Made by a program: the position numbers and the translations under genes. From positions 1-21,808 of the forward strand of contig JAITDY010000069.1 of assembly GCA_031282325.1 (NCBI GenBank): a DNA stretch of 21,808 nucleotides, given 5' to 3'. Numbering within the stretch: the first letter of the stretch is position 1; the number at the start of each line of letters is the position of its first letter. Positions 8,146 to 14,126 of this stretch are shown one piece after another. This DNA comes from Lactobacillaceae bacterium. Its GTDB lineage: Bacteria; Bacillota; Bacilli; Lactobacillales; Lactobacillaceae. The notes beneath the pieces are model-generated. The model did not search any database, was not told where the DNA came from, and saw nothing but the letters and a program-made list of their open reading frames with translations.

Positions 8146-8172
8146 AAAGAAAAATCACCTATTTCTAGGTGA
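8145..8172 (-). terminator. Rho-independent terminator upstream of prs
   Basis: On the minus strand a perfect 7-bp stem TCACCTA/TAGGTGA (8155-8161 with 8166-8172) has a GAAA loop and is followed by TTTTTCTTTT. It can end transcripts coming from hflX or from the unexplained leader at 8173-8291. Its 5' arm is also complementary to the upstream hairpin at 8216-8236. Confidence 0.7.
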
Positions 8173-8215
8173 CAATTAGAGTTTATTTTTTTAAGGGAAT
8201 TTATTATGAAGAAAT

Positions 8216-8236
8216 GTGTCACCATCGCTGGGACAC
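8216..8236 (-). ncRNA. Structured element in the hflX-prs gap: 8-bp hairpin with GCGA tetraloop
   Basis: On the minus strand GTGTC-CCA pairs with TGG-(bulged T)-GACAC around a GNRA-type GCGA loop. It is not followed by T residues on this strand, so it is not a simple terminator. Its 3' arm holds GGTGACA, the exact complement of TGTCACC at the base of the terminator about 50 nt downstream. I know no RNA family that fits. Whether it is part of an sRNA, an attenuator or the hflX 3' UTR is open. Confidence 0.4.
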
Positions 8237-8291
8237 TTATTATTATTCCGCATATATATTTATTCAAAATTAAAAATTCATTAAATGAATA

Positions 8292-9605
8292 TTAATTTAA
8301 TCTAATAAATTCTTGATATTTTTCCTTTTCGCTTGCTGTGAGTTCCGTTTTTAATAAAGTTCCTTCATTTTCGAATTCTTGGGATAACACCTTAACGCTG
8401 TTATTAATTTCGTTAACAATATTTCCTTTAGAAAAAGGTATCAATAATGTAATCTCTTCTATTTGACCGAAAACTTTATCAATTATTAAATTAATAAAAT
8501 ACTCTTGTGATTGTGAATCAAAAGCACTAGCTGTAATAGTATTTCCTTCTCTAGAAGGGAAGGCAATACTTGCTCGGTCGGCTTTATTGAAGACTGTTAC
8601 CATTGGGACTTTATCTGCTCCAATTTCTATTAGCGTTTTTTCAGTAGTTTCCATCATTTCTCTATAATGTGGATCGGAAATATCAACCACTTGAACTAAT
8701 AGATCTGCATTTACAGCTTCCTGCAAGGTTGAATTAAAACTAGCAATCAGGTCGTGCGGCAAATTGCTCACAAAGCCCACTGTATCTGATAACAAAATTT
8801 GACGGTTATTTGGCAAACGTAAAGTGCGTACTGTTGGATCTAAAGTAGCAAACAACATATCCTTTTCAAAAACTGTTTTGTCCTCTGATGAGTTACTTTG
8901 GGTATATTTTTCAATCATCCGATTCATCCAAGTAGACTTACCAGCATTTGTATATCCAACTAAGGTAACAGTAGGAATTCCAGAGGCATCTCTTTGCTTT
9001 CTTTGTGTATTAGAATTAGCTAAAATTTCTTTTAATTCAATTTTCATTTTAGAAATTTGTTCTTCGATTACTCGACGACTCAATTCTAGCTTCGTTTCAC
9101 CAGCACCACGGGAAGTGAAAGAGCCGCCTCCAGCACCACCTTGCTGATCTAATTCATTTGCTAGACTAGTATGCAATCTAGGCAATTGATATTGTTTTTG
9201 AGCTAAACGAACCTGCAATTTTGCTATTTTAGTTTTAGCTCTACTAGCAAAAATATCTAAAATTAAAGCCGTTCTATCAACAACTAAAATATTCTCACCA
9301 ATTAATTTTTCTAAATTTCTAATTTGTGTAGCAGTTAAATCATCATTGGAAATAACTAAGGTTGATTCAGTTGCTTGTACAACTTCTTTTAATTCCTCAA
9401 TTTTTCCTGAACCAAAATAAGTACCACTAACAGGTCGATCTAATTTTTGAGTTACAACTTGTGTAACTTCTAAATTATTTGCTATAGCTAAATTTTTAAA
9501 TTCTTCTATTGTATATTCAAAAGTTGCTTTCTGATTCGGTTTTTCTACTGCAACTAAAACAACCTTTTGTATTTCTGTATCTGTAGTTTGTGTTTGTTTA
9601 GACAT
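8292..9605 (-). CDS. hflX: Ribosome-splitting GTPase HflX
   Basis: HflX binds the 50S subunit and, with GTP, splits stalled 70S ribosomes. In several Gram-positives it contributes to heat or macrolide/lincosamide tolerance. The 437-residue protein has an N-terminal HflX domain with GTYFGSGK (61-68), a Gly-rich linker GAGGGSFTSRGAGETKLE (157-174), then the G domain: G1 GYTNAGKST (217-225), G3 DTVGF (274-278) and G4 NKAD (340-343). The length is normal. The ATG follows AAAGGAG by 10 nt, but that ribosome binding site can pair with a short upstream ORF, giving a likely translational attenuator. dtd lies upstream with 99 nt between; prs lies downstream after a structured 158-nt gap. The function is certain from the motifs; the antibiotic link is inferred from the leader. 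Confidence 0.96.
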   Translation of the reverse strand: MSKQTQTTDTEIQKVVLVAVEKPNQKATFEYTIEEFKNLAIANNLEVTQVVTQKLDRPVSGTYFGSGKIEELKEVVQATESTLVISNDDLTATQIRNLEKLIGENILVVDRTALILDIFASRAKTKIAKLQVRLAQKQYQLPRLHTSLANELDQQGGAGGGSFTSRGAGETKLELSRRVIEEQISKMKIELKEILANSNTQRKQRDASGIPTVTLVGYTNAGKSTWMNRMIEKYTQSNSSEDKTVFEKDMLFATLDPTVRTLRLPNNRQILLSDTVGFVSNLPHDLIASFNSTLQEAVNADLLVQVVDISDPHYREMMETTEKTLIEIGADKVPMVTVFNKADRASIAFPSREGNTITASAFDSQSQEYFINLIIDKVFGQIEEITLLIPFSKGNIVNEINNSVKVLSQEFENEGTLLKTELTASEKEKYQEFIRLN

Positions 9606-9608
9606 AAA

Positions 9609-9653
9609 AAATTTTCTCCTTTATTAAATTGTTATGTTTTAGAAAGAAAATTT
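9609..9653 (-). promoter_or_regulatory. SD-sequestering stem in the hflX leader
   Basis: On the minus strand AAATTTTCTTT (9643-9653) can pair with GGAGAAAATTT (9609-9619) over 11 positions, two of them G-U. The 3' arm contains the GGAG of the hflX ribosome binding site; the 5' arm is codons 4-7 of the upstream ORF. A ribosome stalled in that ORF would open the stem. It is mostly A-U, so moderately weak. Confidence 0.5.
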
Positions 9654-9662
9654 ATTCTTCAT
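9639..9662 (-). CDS. Seven-codon leader ORF of hflX (MKNKFSF)
   Basis: This short ORF reads MKNKFSF followed by TAA. It has a strong ribosome binding site, GAGGTG (9670-9675), 7 nt before its ATG, a six-base match to the anti-SD. It ends 33 nt before the hflX ATG. A TATATT -10 at 9683-9688 would start transcription just before the SD, so the leader would be devoted to this ORF. The coding part forms one arm of a stem covering the hflX ribosome binding site. Such a layout is known for antibiotic-inducible erm-type genes and for the Listeria HflX-type resistance gene. The peptide resembles no stall sequence I can name. Confidence 0.55.
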   Translation of the reverse strand: MKNKFSF

Positions 9663-9682
9663 GTCAATTCACCTCAACATTT

Positions 9683-9688
9683 AATATA
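9683..9688 (-). promoter_or_regulatory. Putative hflX promoter -10
   Basis: TATATT on the minus strand would start transcription near 9676, directly before the leader ORF's ribosome binding site. The -35 region is not recognisable, so this is tentative. It overlaps no coding sequence: dtd ends at 9705. Confidence 0.35.
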
Positions 9689-9704
9689 CATGATTTTTGT
9701 AAAT

Positions 9705-10151
9705 TTATTTATTGTCAGTATCAAATATAATTGTTACCGGCCCATCATTTTCTAATAAAATTTTCATATCGGCACCGAAAATACCTTCTTTAACTATGAG
9801 ACCATAATCTCGTAATTTTTGATTAAAATCTAGATATAACTTTTTGGCTATCTCTGGTATCTCCGCATTAGAAAAACTTGGTCGGTTTCCCTTTTTAGTA
9901 TCAGCCAACAAAGTAAATTGAGAAATCGATAGTATAGTTCCGTTAATATTTTGAATATCTAAATTCATTTTAAAATTTTGGTCTTCAAAAATTCTAATCT
10001 TGCTAATTTTATTAGCTAAATATGAAATTTCTTCATTAGAATCATTTTTTTGAATTCCAACAAATAATAAAAAACCTTTATCAATCTTTTCAATTATTTT
10101 GTTGTCTACACTAACCAACGCACTATTTACTCTTTGGAGGATTACTTTCAT
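9705..10151 (-). CDS. dtd: D-aminoacyl-tRNA deacylase
   Basis: Dtd hydrolyses the ester bond of D-aminoacyl-tRNAs (D-Tyr and others) and mischarged Gly-tRNA(Ala), keeping D-residues out of proteins. The 148-residue length is standard. Both family motifs are present: SQFTL (77-81), with the conserved threonine T80, and NDGPVT (135-140), whose Gly-Pro provides chiral selection. GIFGADM (124-130) also matches. The protein is a cytoplasmic dimer in this family. It lies 45 nt downstream of the VIT transporter pair and 99 nt upstream of hflX. No clear SD is seen; a GATAAT ends 7 nt before the ATG, so it may have its own leaderless transcript or be read from the transporter operon. The dtd-hflX pairing groups two translation-quality genes. 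Confidence 0.95.
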   Translation of the reverse strand: MKVILQRVNSALVSVDNKIIEKIDKGFLLFVGIQKNDSNEEISYLANKISKIRIFEDQNFKMNLDIQNINGTILSISQFTLLADTKKGNRPSFSNAEIPEIAKKLYLDFNQKLRDYGLIVKEGIFGADMKILLENDGPVTIIFDTDNK

Positions 10152-10196
10152 TAATTTAATTATCTCTTAATTTCATAAATAATTTTGTAATAATAA

Positions 10197-10886
10197 TTAG
10201 AACATTTTTCCAATTCCAAAGTGAATTGCAACAGTAACTAGCCCAATAATTATGTTACGAATAATAGCTCGTTTAACTAACCCATTTGAAATTCTTGCAC
10301 TAATAAAGCCAGTTAAAGCAACTGCAACAACTGTCGATGCAATTGTTGCTATAAATTGATATTTCCCTGTTACAAGGATTAAAGTTGCTAGCGGAAAAAC
10401 GCCACCAATTGCAGCACTAAATAAAGAAGACCACGCTGCAGACCATGGATTCATGTAATGCCCCAATGTTATGTCATATTTCACACTCAAAACAGTTTCT
10501 AAAGGTTTTTTGGCCAATAATTCCTTTGCAATTTTATAGGCTGTATTTTCAGTTACACCACGTTCAACGTAAAAATCTTTAACTGTTTGTATTTGACTAT
10601 CAAAATCATCTTTTAGCAGTTTTTTTTCTTTTTGAACCACTACTTTTTCACTATCTAATTGTGAACTAACAGAAGCATATTCTCCAGAAGACATAGATAA
10701 AGCACACGCTAATAAATCAGCCAATCCAGCAATAAAAATTGCAAACTGATTAGTCGTAGCAGCTGCAACAGAAAACAAAACTCCAACTACCGTTAAAATA
10801 CCGTCGTTCGCTCCTAAAACACCTGCCCGAATCGAATTTAAACGTTCATCAATAGTCATTTCTTTTGTATTTTTTTGTTTAAACAT
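10197..10886 (-). CDS. VIT1/CCC1-family metal (Fe/Mn) transporter, downstream paralogue
   Basis: This 229-residue membrane protein belongs to the VIT1/CCC1/nodulin-21 family, which exports or sequesters Fe2+ and Mn2+, usually by proton antiport. Family marks are GANDGILTVVGVLF near residue 24 in the first helix and ALSMSSGEYASVSSQ (about 62-76) in the second, followed by an acidic/basic cytoplasmic loop rich in K, E and D that resembles the metal-binding domain, then three C-terminal helices. It starts 20 nt after its upstream paralogue and has its own SD, GAGGA. The two probably form one operon and perhaps a heteromer. Control by the divergent PerR-type regulator is likely through the operator upstream of the first paralogue. 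Metal preference cannot be read from the sequence. Confidence 0.88.
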   Translation of the reverse strand: MFKQKNTKEMTIDERLNSIRAGVLGANDGILTVVGVLFSVAAATTNQFAIFIAGLADLLACALSMSSGEYASVSSQLDSEKVVVQKEKKLLKDDFDSQIQTVKDFYVERGVTENTAYKIAKELLAKKPLETVLSVKYDITLGHYMNPWSAAWSSLFSAAIGGVFPLATLILVTGKYQFIATIASTVVAVALTGFISARISNGLVKRAIIRNIIIGLVTVAIHFGIGKMF

Positions 10887-10906
10887 CTTATCCTCTTTAT
10901 CCCTTC

Positions 10907-11584
10907 TTACCTAAACAAACTACCAATAGTAAATGTGACAATCATTGTAAATATTCCTGATAAAACATTTCGTATCGAAGCATGTTTTTTATCTGCCCCA
11001 TTCAAATGAGCAGCAACATATCCCGTAATAACTAAGGCAACTGTTACGGCAAAAAAAGTCAATAATTCGCGTATATTTATAGGTGATAAATACATTGCTA
11101 GCATAGGTAAAATCGAGCCAACTGGAAAGCTAATTAAAGACGCAAGTGACGCATCCTTTGCACTTAATATATTATCTAAAGAAAAGCCAAATCTTTCTCG
11201 AACAGTTGTAACTAAAGGATCATTTGTCATCATTTCGCTAGTAGCCTGTTTGGCTAAATCTTCAGAAATACCAGCATTCTCATATTTTTGTTGAACAAAT
11301 TTAAACTCTGAATCAAAATCCTTTTCTAAAGCTTCCGTTTGTTGCAATCGTACTTTTTCTTGAGCATCATGTTGAGAACTAACAGAAACGTATTCGCCCA
11401 TTGCCATAGAAACTGTTCCCGCTAGCGTACCGGCAAACCCCGCCAATAAAATTGTTCCAGTGTTGCTGGTCGCTCCGGCAACTCCTAAAATAATTCCTGA
11501 AACAGAAAGAATTCCGTCATTAGCTCCCATAACTGCAGCACGAATAATATTGTTTCGTTGCATCAAACTTTGCTTTTCCGACAT
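10907..11584 (-). CDS. VIT1/CCC1-family metal (Fe/Mn) transporter, upstream paralogue
   Basis: This 225-residue protein is a paralogue of the next gene, with the same marks: GANDGILSVSGIILGVAGA in helix 1, SMAMGEYVSVSSQHDAQ in helix 2, a charged cytoplasmic loop and three C-terminal helices. The start was chosen at ATG 11584 (MSEKQSLMQR) because a strong SD, AAGGTGAGG (11591-11599), lies 6 nt before it. An in-frame ATG ten codons earlier lies before that SD and overlaps the operator. The role is export of ferrous iron or manganese from the cytoplasm, relieving metal or peroxide stress; this is inferred from the family. The promoter and a PerR-type box lie directly upstream, shared with the divergent regulator gene. 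Confidence 0.88.
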   Translation of the reverse strand: MSEKQSLMQRNNIIRAAVMGANDGILSVSGIILGVAGATSNTGTILLAGFAGTLAGTVSMAMGEYVSVSSQHDAQEKVRLQQTEALEKDFDSEFKFVQQKYENAGISEDLAKQATSEMMTNDPLVTTVRERFGFSLDNILSAKDASLASLISFPVGSILPMLAMYLSPINIRELLTFFAVTVALVITGYVAAHLNGADKKHASIRNVLSGIFTMIVTFTIGSLFR

Positions 11585-11604
11585 AGATAGCCTCACCTTC
11601 TTAA

Positions 11605-11619
11605 TTAGAATCATTCTAA
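11605..11619. promoter_or_regulatory. PerR/Fur-type 7-1-7 operator
   Basis: TTAGAAT-C-ATTCTAA is a perfect 7-1-7 inverted repeat, the geometry of PerR boxes (TTATAATnATTATAA) with one symmetric change. It lies at about +3 to +17 of the predicted VIT promoter. A second half-site TTAGAAT occurs at 11647-11653 between the divergent promoters. Confidence 0.75.
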
Positions 11620-11628
11620 CTAAGTTTT

Positions 11629-11657
11629 ATGTTACTACTAATAATATTAGAATTCAA
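11629..11657 (-). promoter_or_regulatory. Promoter of the VIT transporter pair
   Basis: On the minus strand TTGAAT (11652-11657) is followed after 17 nt by TAACAT (11629-11634), giving a start near 11622. The 7-1-7 operator begins just downstream, so a bound repressor would block it. Confidence 0.5.
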
Positions 11658-11661
11658 GTGA

Positions 11662-11691
11662 TTCAACAAAAATAATTTGAAGTGTTAAAAT
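11662..11691 (+). promoter_or_regulatory. perR promoter
   Basis: TTCAAC (11662-11667), an 18-nt spacer, then TAAAAT (11686-11691) preceded by an extended TGT. The leader is about 12 nt and contains AAGGG before the ATG. It diverges from the VIT promoter only a few bases away, and a TTAGAAT half-site overlaps the region upstream of its -35. Confidence 0.5.
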
Positions 11692-11710
11692 GAGGCCATA
11701 AGGGTTGAAC

Positions 11711-12109
11711 ATGAAGATATCTGAACAAGAACTACGCACTATATTAAAAAAATACAATCTTAAAATAACGCCTCAGCGTTTAATTATTTTAAATTATCTA
11801 ATCTCGCACAAAACACATCCAACTGCTGAAATGATTCATAGTGACTTAAAAACAATTAGCTTAGCTACTATTTACAATACATTGGAAAAATTAGTTGAAA
11901 CTGGATTAGTTGTGGTAATAGATATTAATGATGATAAACACCATTTTGATTATTATGGCAATCCACATTATCACATTATTAATAAAACAACAAATGAAAT
12001 TATCGACGCCGATAATTTTAATGTTCAACCTTTGCTTGACGCCGCTAGCAAGGCTAGTGGTTTAAAAATATCTGGGTACCATATTGAAGTTTATGGAAAC
12101 AAATCCTAA
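11711..12109 (+). CDS. perR: PerR-type Fur-family metalloregulator without structural zinc cysteines
   Basis: A 132-residue Fur-superfamily repressor with an N-terminal winged helix (ITPQRLIILNYL at 19-30, ATIYNTLEKL at 52-61) and a C-terminal dimer domain. The regulatory metal site of Bacillus PerR (His37, Asp85, His91, His93, Asp104) is matched by H36, D80, H86, H88 and D99, which suggests Fe/Mn binding and His-oxidation sensing of peroxide. There are no cysteines, so the usual Cys4 structural zinc site is absent (INKTTN stands where PerR has ICENCG, and the C-terminal CxxC is missing). The start is ATG 11711, because AAGGG lies 6 nt upstream; the TTG at 11705 would abut the SD. It is divergent from two VIT metal transporters across a perfect PerR-like box, its likely target. 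PerR fits better than Fur, Mur or Zur because of the Asp ligands. Confidence 0.85.
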   Translation: MKISEQELRTILKKYNLKITPQRLIILNYLISHKTHPTAEMIHSDLKTISLATIYNTLEKLVETGLVVVIDINDDKHHFDYYGNPHYHIINKTTNEIIDADNFNVQPLLDAASKASGLKISGYHIEVYGNKS

Positions 12110-12121
12110 CAAATTCAAAAA

Positions 12122-12148
12122 ATATTTAAAAATTAATGTTTTAAATAT
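12122..12148. terminator. Weak A/T-only bidirectional terminator
   Basis: ATATTTAAAA (12122-12131) pairs exactly with TTTTAAATAT (12139-12148) around a 7-nt loop, between the convergent perR and GT2 genes; ATCTTTTATT follows on the plus strand. The position fits, but the stem has no G-C pair. It overlaps the GT2 stop codon. Confidence 0.4.
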
Positions 12149-12914
12149 ATCTTTTATTCAAATTGTCGCCAATTCGACTAATTAATGAATTAACTTCTTG
12201 CTCGATAGCCCGCATTTCTTTAGTTGCTGTATGAATTATACTTCCGCCTCTATTTACTTTGTAATACATCACTGCCGGTGAAAAAAAGAAAATATCGCCG
12301 CTATTTTTAGAGGCAATTAGTTGTGCTATCCACAGATGATCTTCTGCTAATTGTAAATCTTCATTAAATAAAACTCCAGATTCTTTTATCATTTCTAGAT
12401 TATAAAGTTTATTAAAAACCATTCCGCTAATTAAGTGTCCAGAAGTTGTAACGCCTGCAAACATTTGCTGTTTATGAATTTTTTGCCATTTTACATTCGG
12501 TTTTTTCATTTGATTTTGATTGAAATCACTAATACTAGCATCCCAAGCAAACTTTACCGTTGCTATTTTGGCTAATTGATTTGATTCTAATTGTTCTACT
12601 AACGTTTCAATAAAATAAGGATGAATTTGATCATCCCCATCTATAAAACTTAAGTATTTGCCTTTGGCTTGTTGAATTCCAGTATTTCTGGAACCTGCCG
12701 GACCATTTTTACCATAAGAATCGATTAAATAAATTCTTGAATCATTAATAGATAAAACTTTTTTCCTTGTATCATCAGTAGAATGATCATCAACGACGAT
12801 TATTTCAATATTCTGATAAGTTTGATTGACGATAGAAGTTAATGTTTCAACTATATAATTTGATAAATTCCTTGCTGGAACAACAATTGAAACTAATGGT
12901 GTTAGCGTCATCAT
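12141..12914 (-). CDS. GT2-family glycosyltransferase
   Basis: A 257-residue inverting GT-A glycosyltransferase. It opens with PLVSIVVPARNLSNYIVETL and has the nucleotide-binding VVDDHSTDDT (40-49), GPAGSRNTGI (71-80), the metal-binding acidic motif FIDGDDQ (90-96) and a likely catalytic ED in AEDHLW (190-195). There are no membrane segments, so it acts in the cytoplasm, presumably on a lipid-linked or protein acceptor. ATG ATG follows directly on the TAA of the upstream gene (TAAATGATG), with AGAGG inside that gene as ribosome binding site, so the two are translationally coupled. It is the last gene of the pseudouridine synthase, Ser-rich protein, membrane protein, GT2 unit. One possible acceptor is the Ser-rich protein encoded two genes upstream; this is a guess from context. 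Confidence 0.85.
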   Translation of the reverse strand: MMTLTPLVSIVVPARNLSNYIVETLTSIVNQTYQNIEIIVVDDHSTDDTRKKVLSINDSRIYLIDSYGKNGPAGSRNTGIQQAKGKYLSFIDGDDQIHPYFIETLVEQLESNQLAKIATVKFAWDASISDFNQNQMKKPNVKWQKIHKQQMFAGVTTSGHLISGMVFNKLYNLEMIKESGVLFNEDLQLAEDHLWIAQLIASKNSGDIFFFSPAVMYYKVNRGGSIIHTATKEMRAIEQEVNSLISRIGDNLNKRYI

Positions 12915-13694
12915 TTACAGCCTCTTCTTATTAACGTATGCTATTTTCGCTTTAATTGTCGGAACAACAATTTGTTCTTGATTTTGCAAATTTTTAATTC
13001 TACTATCTAAAATCGTCACCGAAGCTAGAGACAATTTATATTCATTGATAACTAATATTGAACTTGCCAACCCTACTTTAGTAATTAGTCCTATTGGTTG
13101 GGCACTTAGTTGATTCATCCCTCCATAGACAATTATTCCTTGTGGGGCATATTTTAAATCAAAAAATGGAATTAAATTTCCCGGGTAATTGCTAGATATA
13201 AAACCATCTCTTAAAATTATTTGTTTTTGTTTTTTAAAAGATAAATTACCAAATCCTTCAGAAATTAATTTGTTGTTTTTCATTTCTTCTAATAAATTAA
13301 TTAGATTTTTTTGTTGATCTGAACTATACACTATGGTAGTCGGTAAAACGTTATCGCTATCATATAGCCCATTTGCAGGAACTATTTTTAAATCTATATC
13401 ACTTTCATTTGTACCCAAAATTCTTTCTAATATGGGTGAGATATCCCAAGATATTTTTTTATTAGTAAAATAATAAAAAATATTAAGAACAGAGAAATAC
13501 AATAAAATTATAAAAGCCAAAAAAATCAATAAGCTTCTTGTTATTGCACTATTTTTAAAAAATTCGTAACTTAAATACAATAGATAGAAATCAGCTACAA
13601 GGCCTAAAATTGCATATAATTTTCCGCGAGCCTTGGAACGAACGGTCATCCATCCAAGAATTTGATTAATAATTGTTATTATTCCTATTTCCAA
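12915..13694 (-). CDS. Conserved membrane protein of unknown function, 259 aa
   Basis: Three hydrophobic segments occupy about residues 1-75 (ITIINQILGW, AILGLVADFYLLYLSY, LLIFLAFIILLYFSVLNIFYYF). A soluble C-terminal domain of about 180 residues follows, with TTIVYSSDQQKNLINLLEEM and YAPQGIIVYGGMNQL. It resembles what I recall of DUF6681-type proteins of lactobacilli, but I am not sure of the family and give no function. The start is TTG at 13694, with AAAAGGT 9 nt upstream. It follows the Ser-rich gene by 15 nt and its stop abuts the GT2 start, so it is an inner member of a four-gene operon. Confidence 0.75.
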   Translation of the reverse strand: MEIGIITIINQILGWMTVRSKARGKLYAILGLVADFYLLYLSYEFFKNSAITRSLLIFLAFIILLYFSVLNIFYYFTNKKISWDISPILERILGTNESDIDLKIVPANGLYDSDNVLPTTIVYSSDQQKNLINLLEEMKNNKLISEGFGNLSFKKQKQIILRDGFISSNYPGNLIPFFDLKYAPQGIIVYGGMNQLSAQPIGLITKVGLASSILVINEYKLSLASVTILDSRIKNLQNQEQIVVPTIKAKIAYVNKKRL

Positions 13695-13709
13695 AATAAA
13701 TATACCTTT

Positions 13710-14114
13710 TTATTGATTATCATTATTAGCGTTTGTATCAACAGGGTTTTCATTATCATTCAGATTAGCGTTACCAGTTTCCGGTGCACTTGAAGACTTG
13801 GCTACCGAAGACGATGCTTCAGATTGTTGATTCTGTTTTGACCGTGACGATGAAGTTGGATCCACACTAGATTCAACTGAGGAGCTAAAACTACTCATTC
13901 TATCACTTGATTTATCATTGGAACTTGACGATCCTTCTTTGGAATCATTATCCGAACTAACATTAGTTTGACTTGAAGATATTGATGCAATCGGAGCTGG
14001 GGCTCCATTAACGCTTCCGGTCGTTACATTAGTAATAGCATTAGCAGCACTAATAGCAATAATAATAGAAACTATTGCAGGTGGCGTTAAAAATGGTGGA
14101 ATTCTTTTTTGCAT
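13710..14114 (-). CDS. Ser-rich low-complexity secreted or membrane-anchored protein
   Basis: The 134-residue protein has a short positive N-terminus (MQKR), one hydrophobic segment (about 11-29) ending in ISAANA, which could be a signal peptidase site after A26 or an anchor, and then about 100 residues of disordered sequence dominated by Ser, Asn and Asp (SSSSNDKSSDRMSSFSSS). There is no LPxTG motif and no catalytic domain. Such tails act as cell-wall-spanning spacers or glycosylation substrates in other Gram-positive proteins; that role here is inferred. It starts 12 nt after the pseudouridine synthase stop. It lacks a clear SD and has TATTAT 6 nt before the ATG. The GT2 two genes downstream makes Ser-linked glycosylation worth considering. 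Confidence 0.7.
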   Translation of the reverse strand: MQKRIPPFLTPPAIVSIIIAISAANAITNVTTGSVNGAPAPIASISSSQTNVSSDNDSKEGSSSSNDKSSDRMSSFSSSVESSVDPTSSSRSKQNQQSEASSSVAKSSSAPETGNANLNDNENPVDTNANNDNQ

Positions 14115-14126
14115 ATATTTATAATA

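Noticed and set aside
8276..8290. 7-1-7 palindrome ATTCATT-A-AATGAAT near the hflX stop, considered as a Fur/PerR box
   Set aside because: Geometry fits but the bases do not match the PerR-like box found at 11605-11619, and it lies at a gene end; likely chance in A/T-rich DNA.
9567..9755. 62-codon plus-strand frame across the hflX leader
   Set aside because: Antisense to the hflX start and the dtd end, with no SD and no coherent composition; the minus-strand leader ORF explains the region better.
11705..11710. TTG start for perR two codons upstream of the ATG
   Set aside because: It would directly abut the AAGGG ribosome binding site with no spacer; ATG 11711 has correct spacing.
13340..13360. 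cre-like AAAACGTTATCG on the plus strand
   Set aside because: It lies within a coding region far from any start and lacks the outer TG/CA of a cre site.
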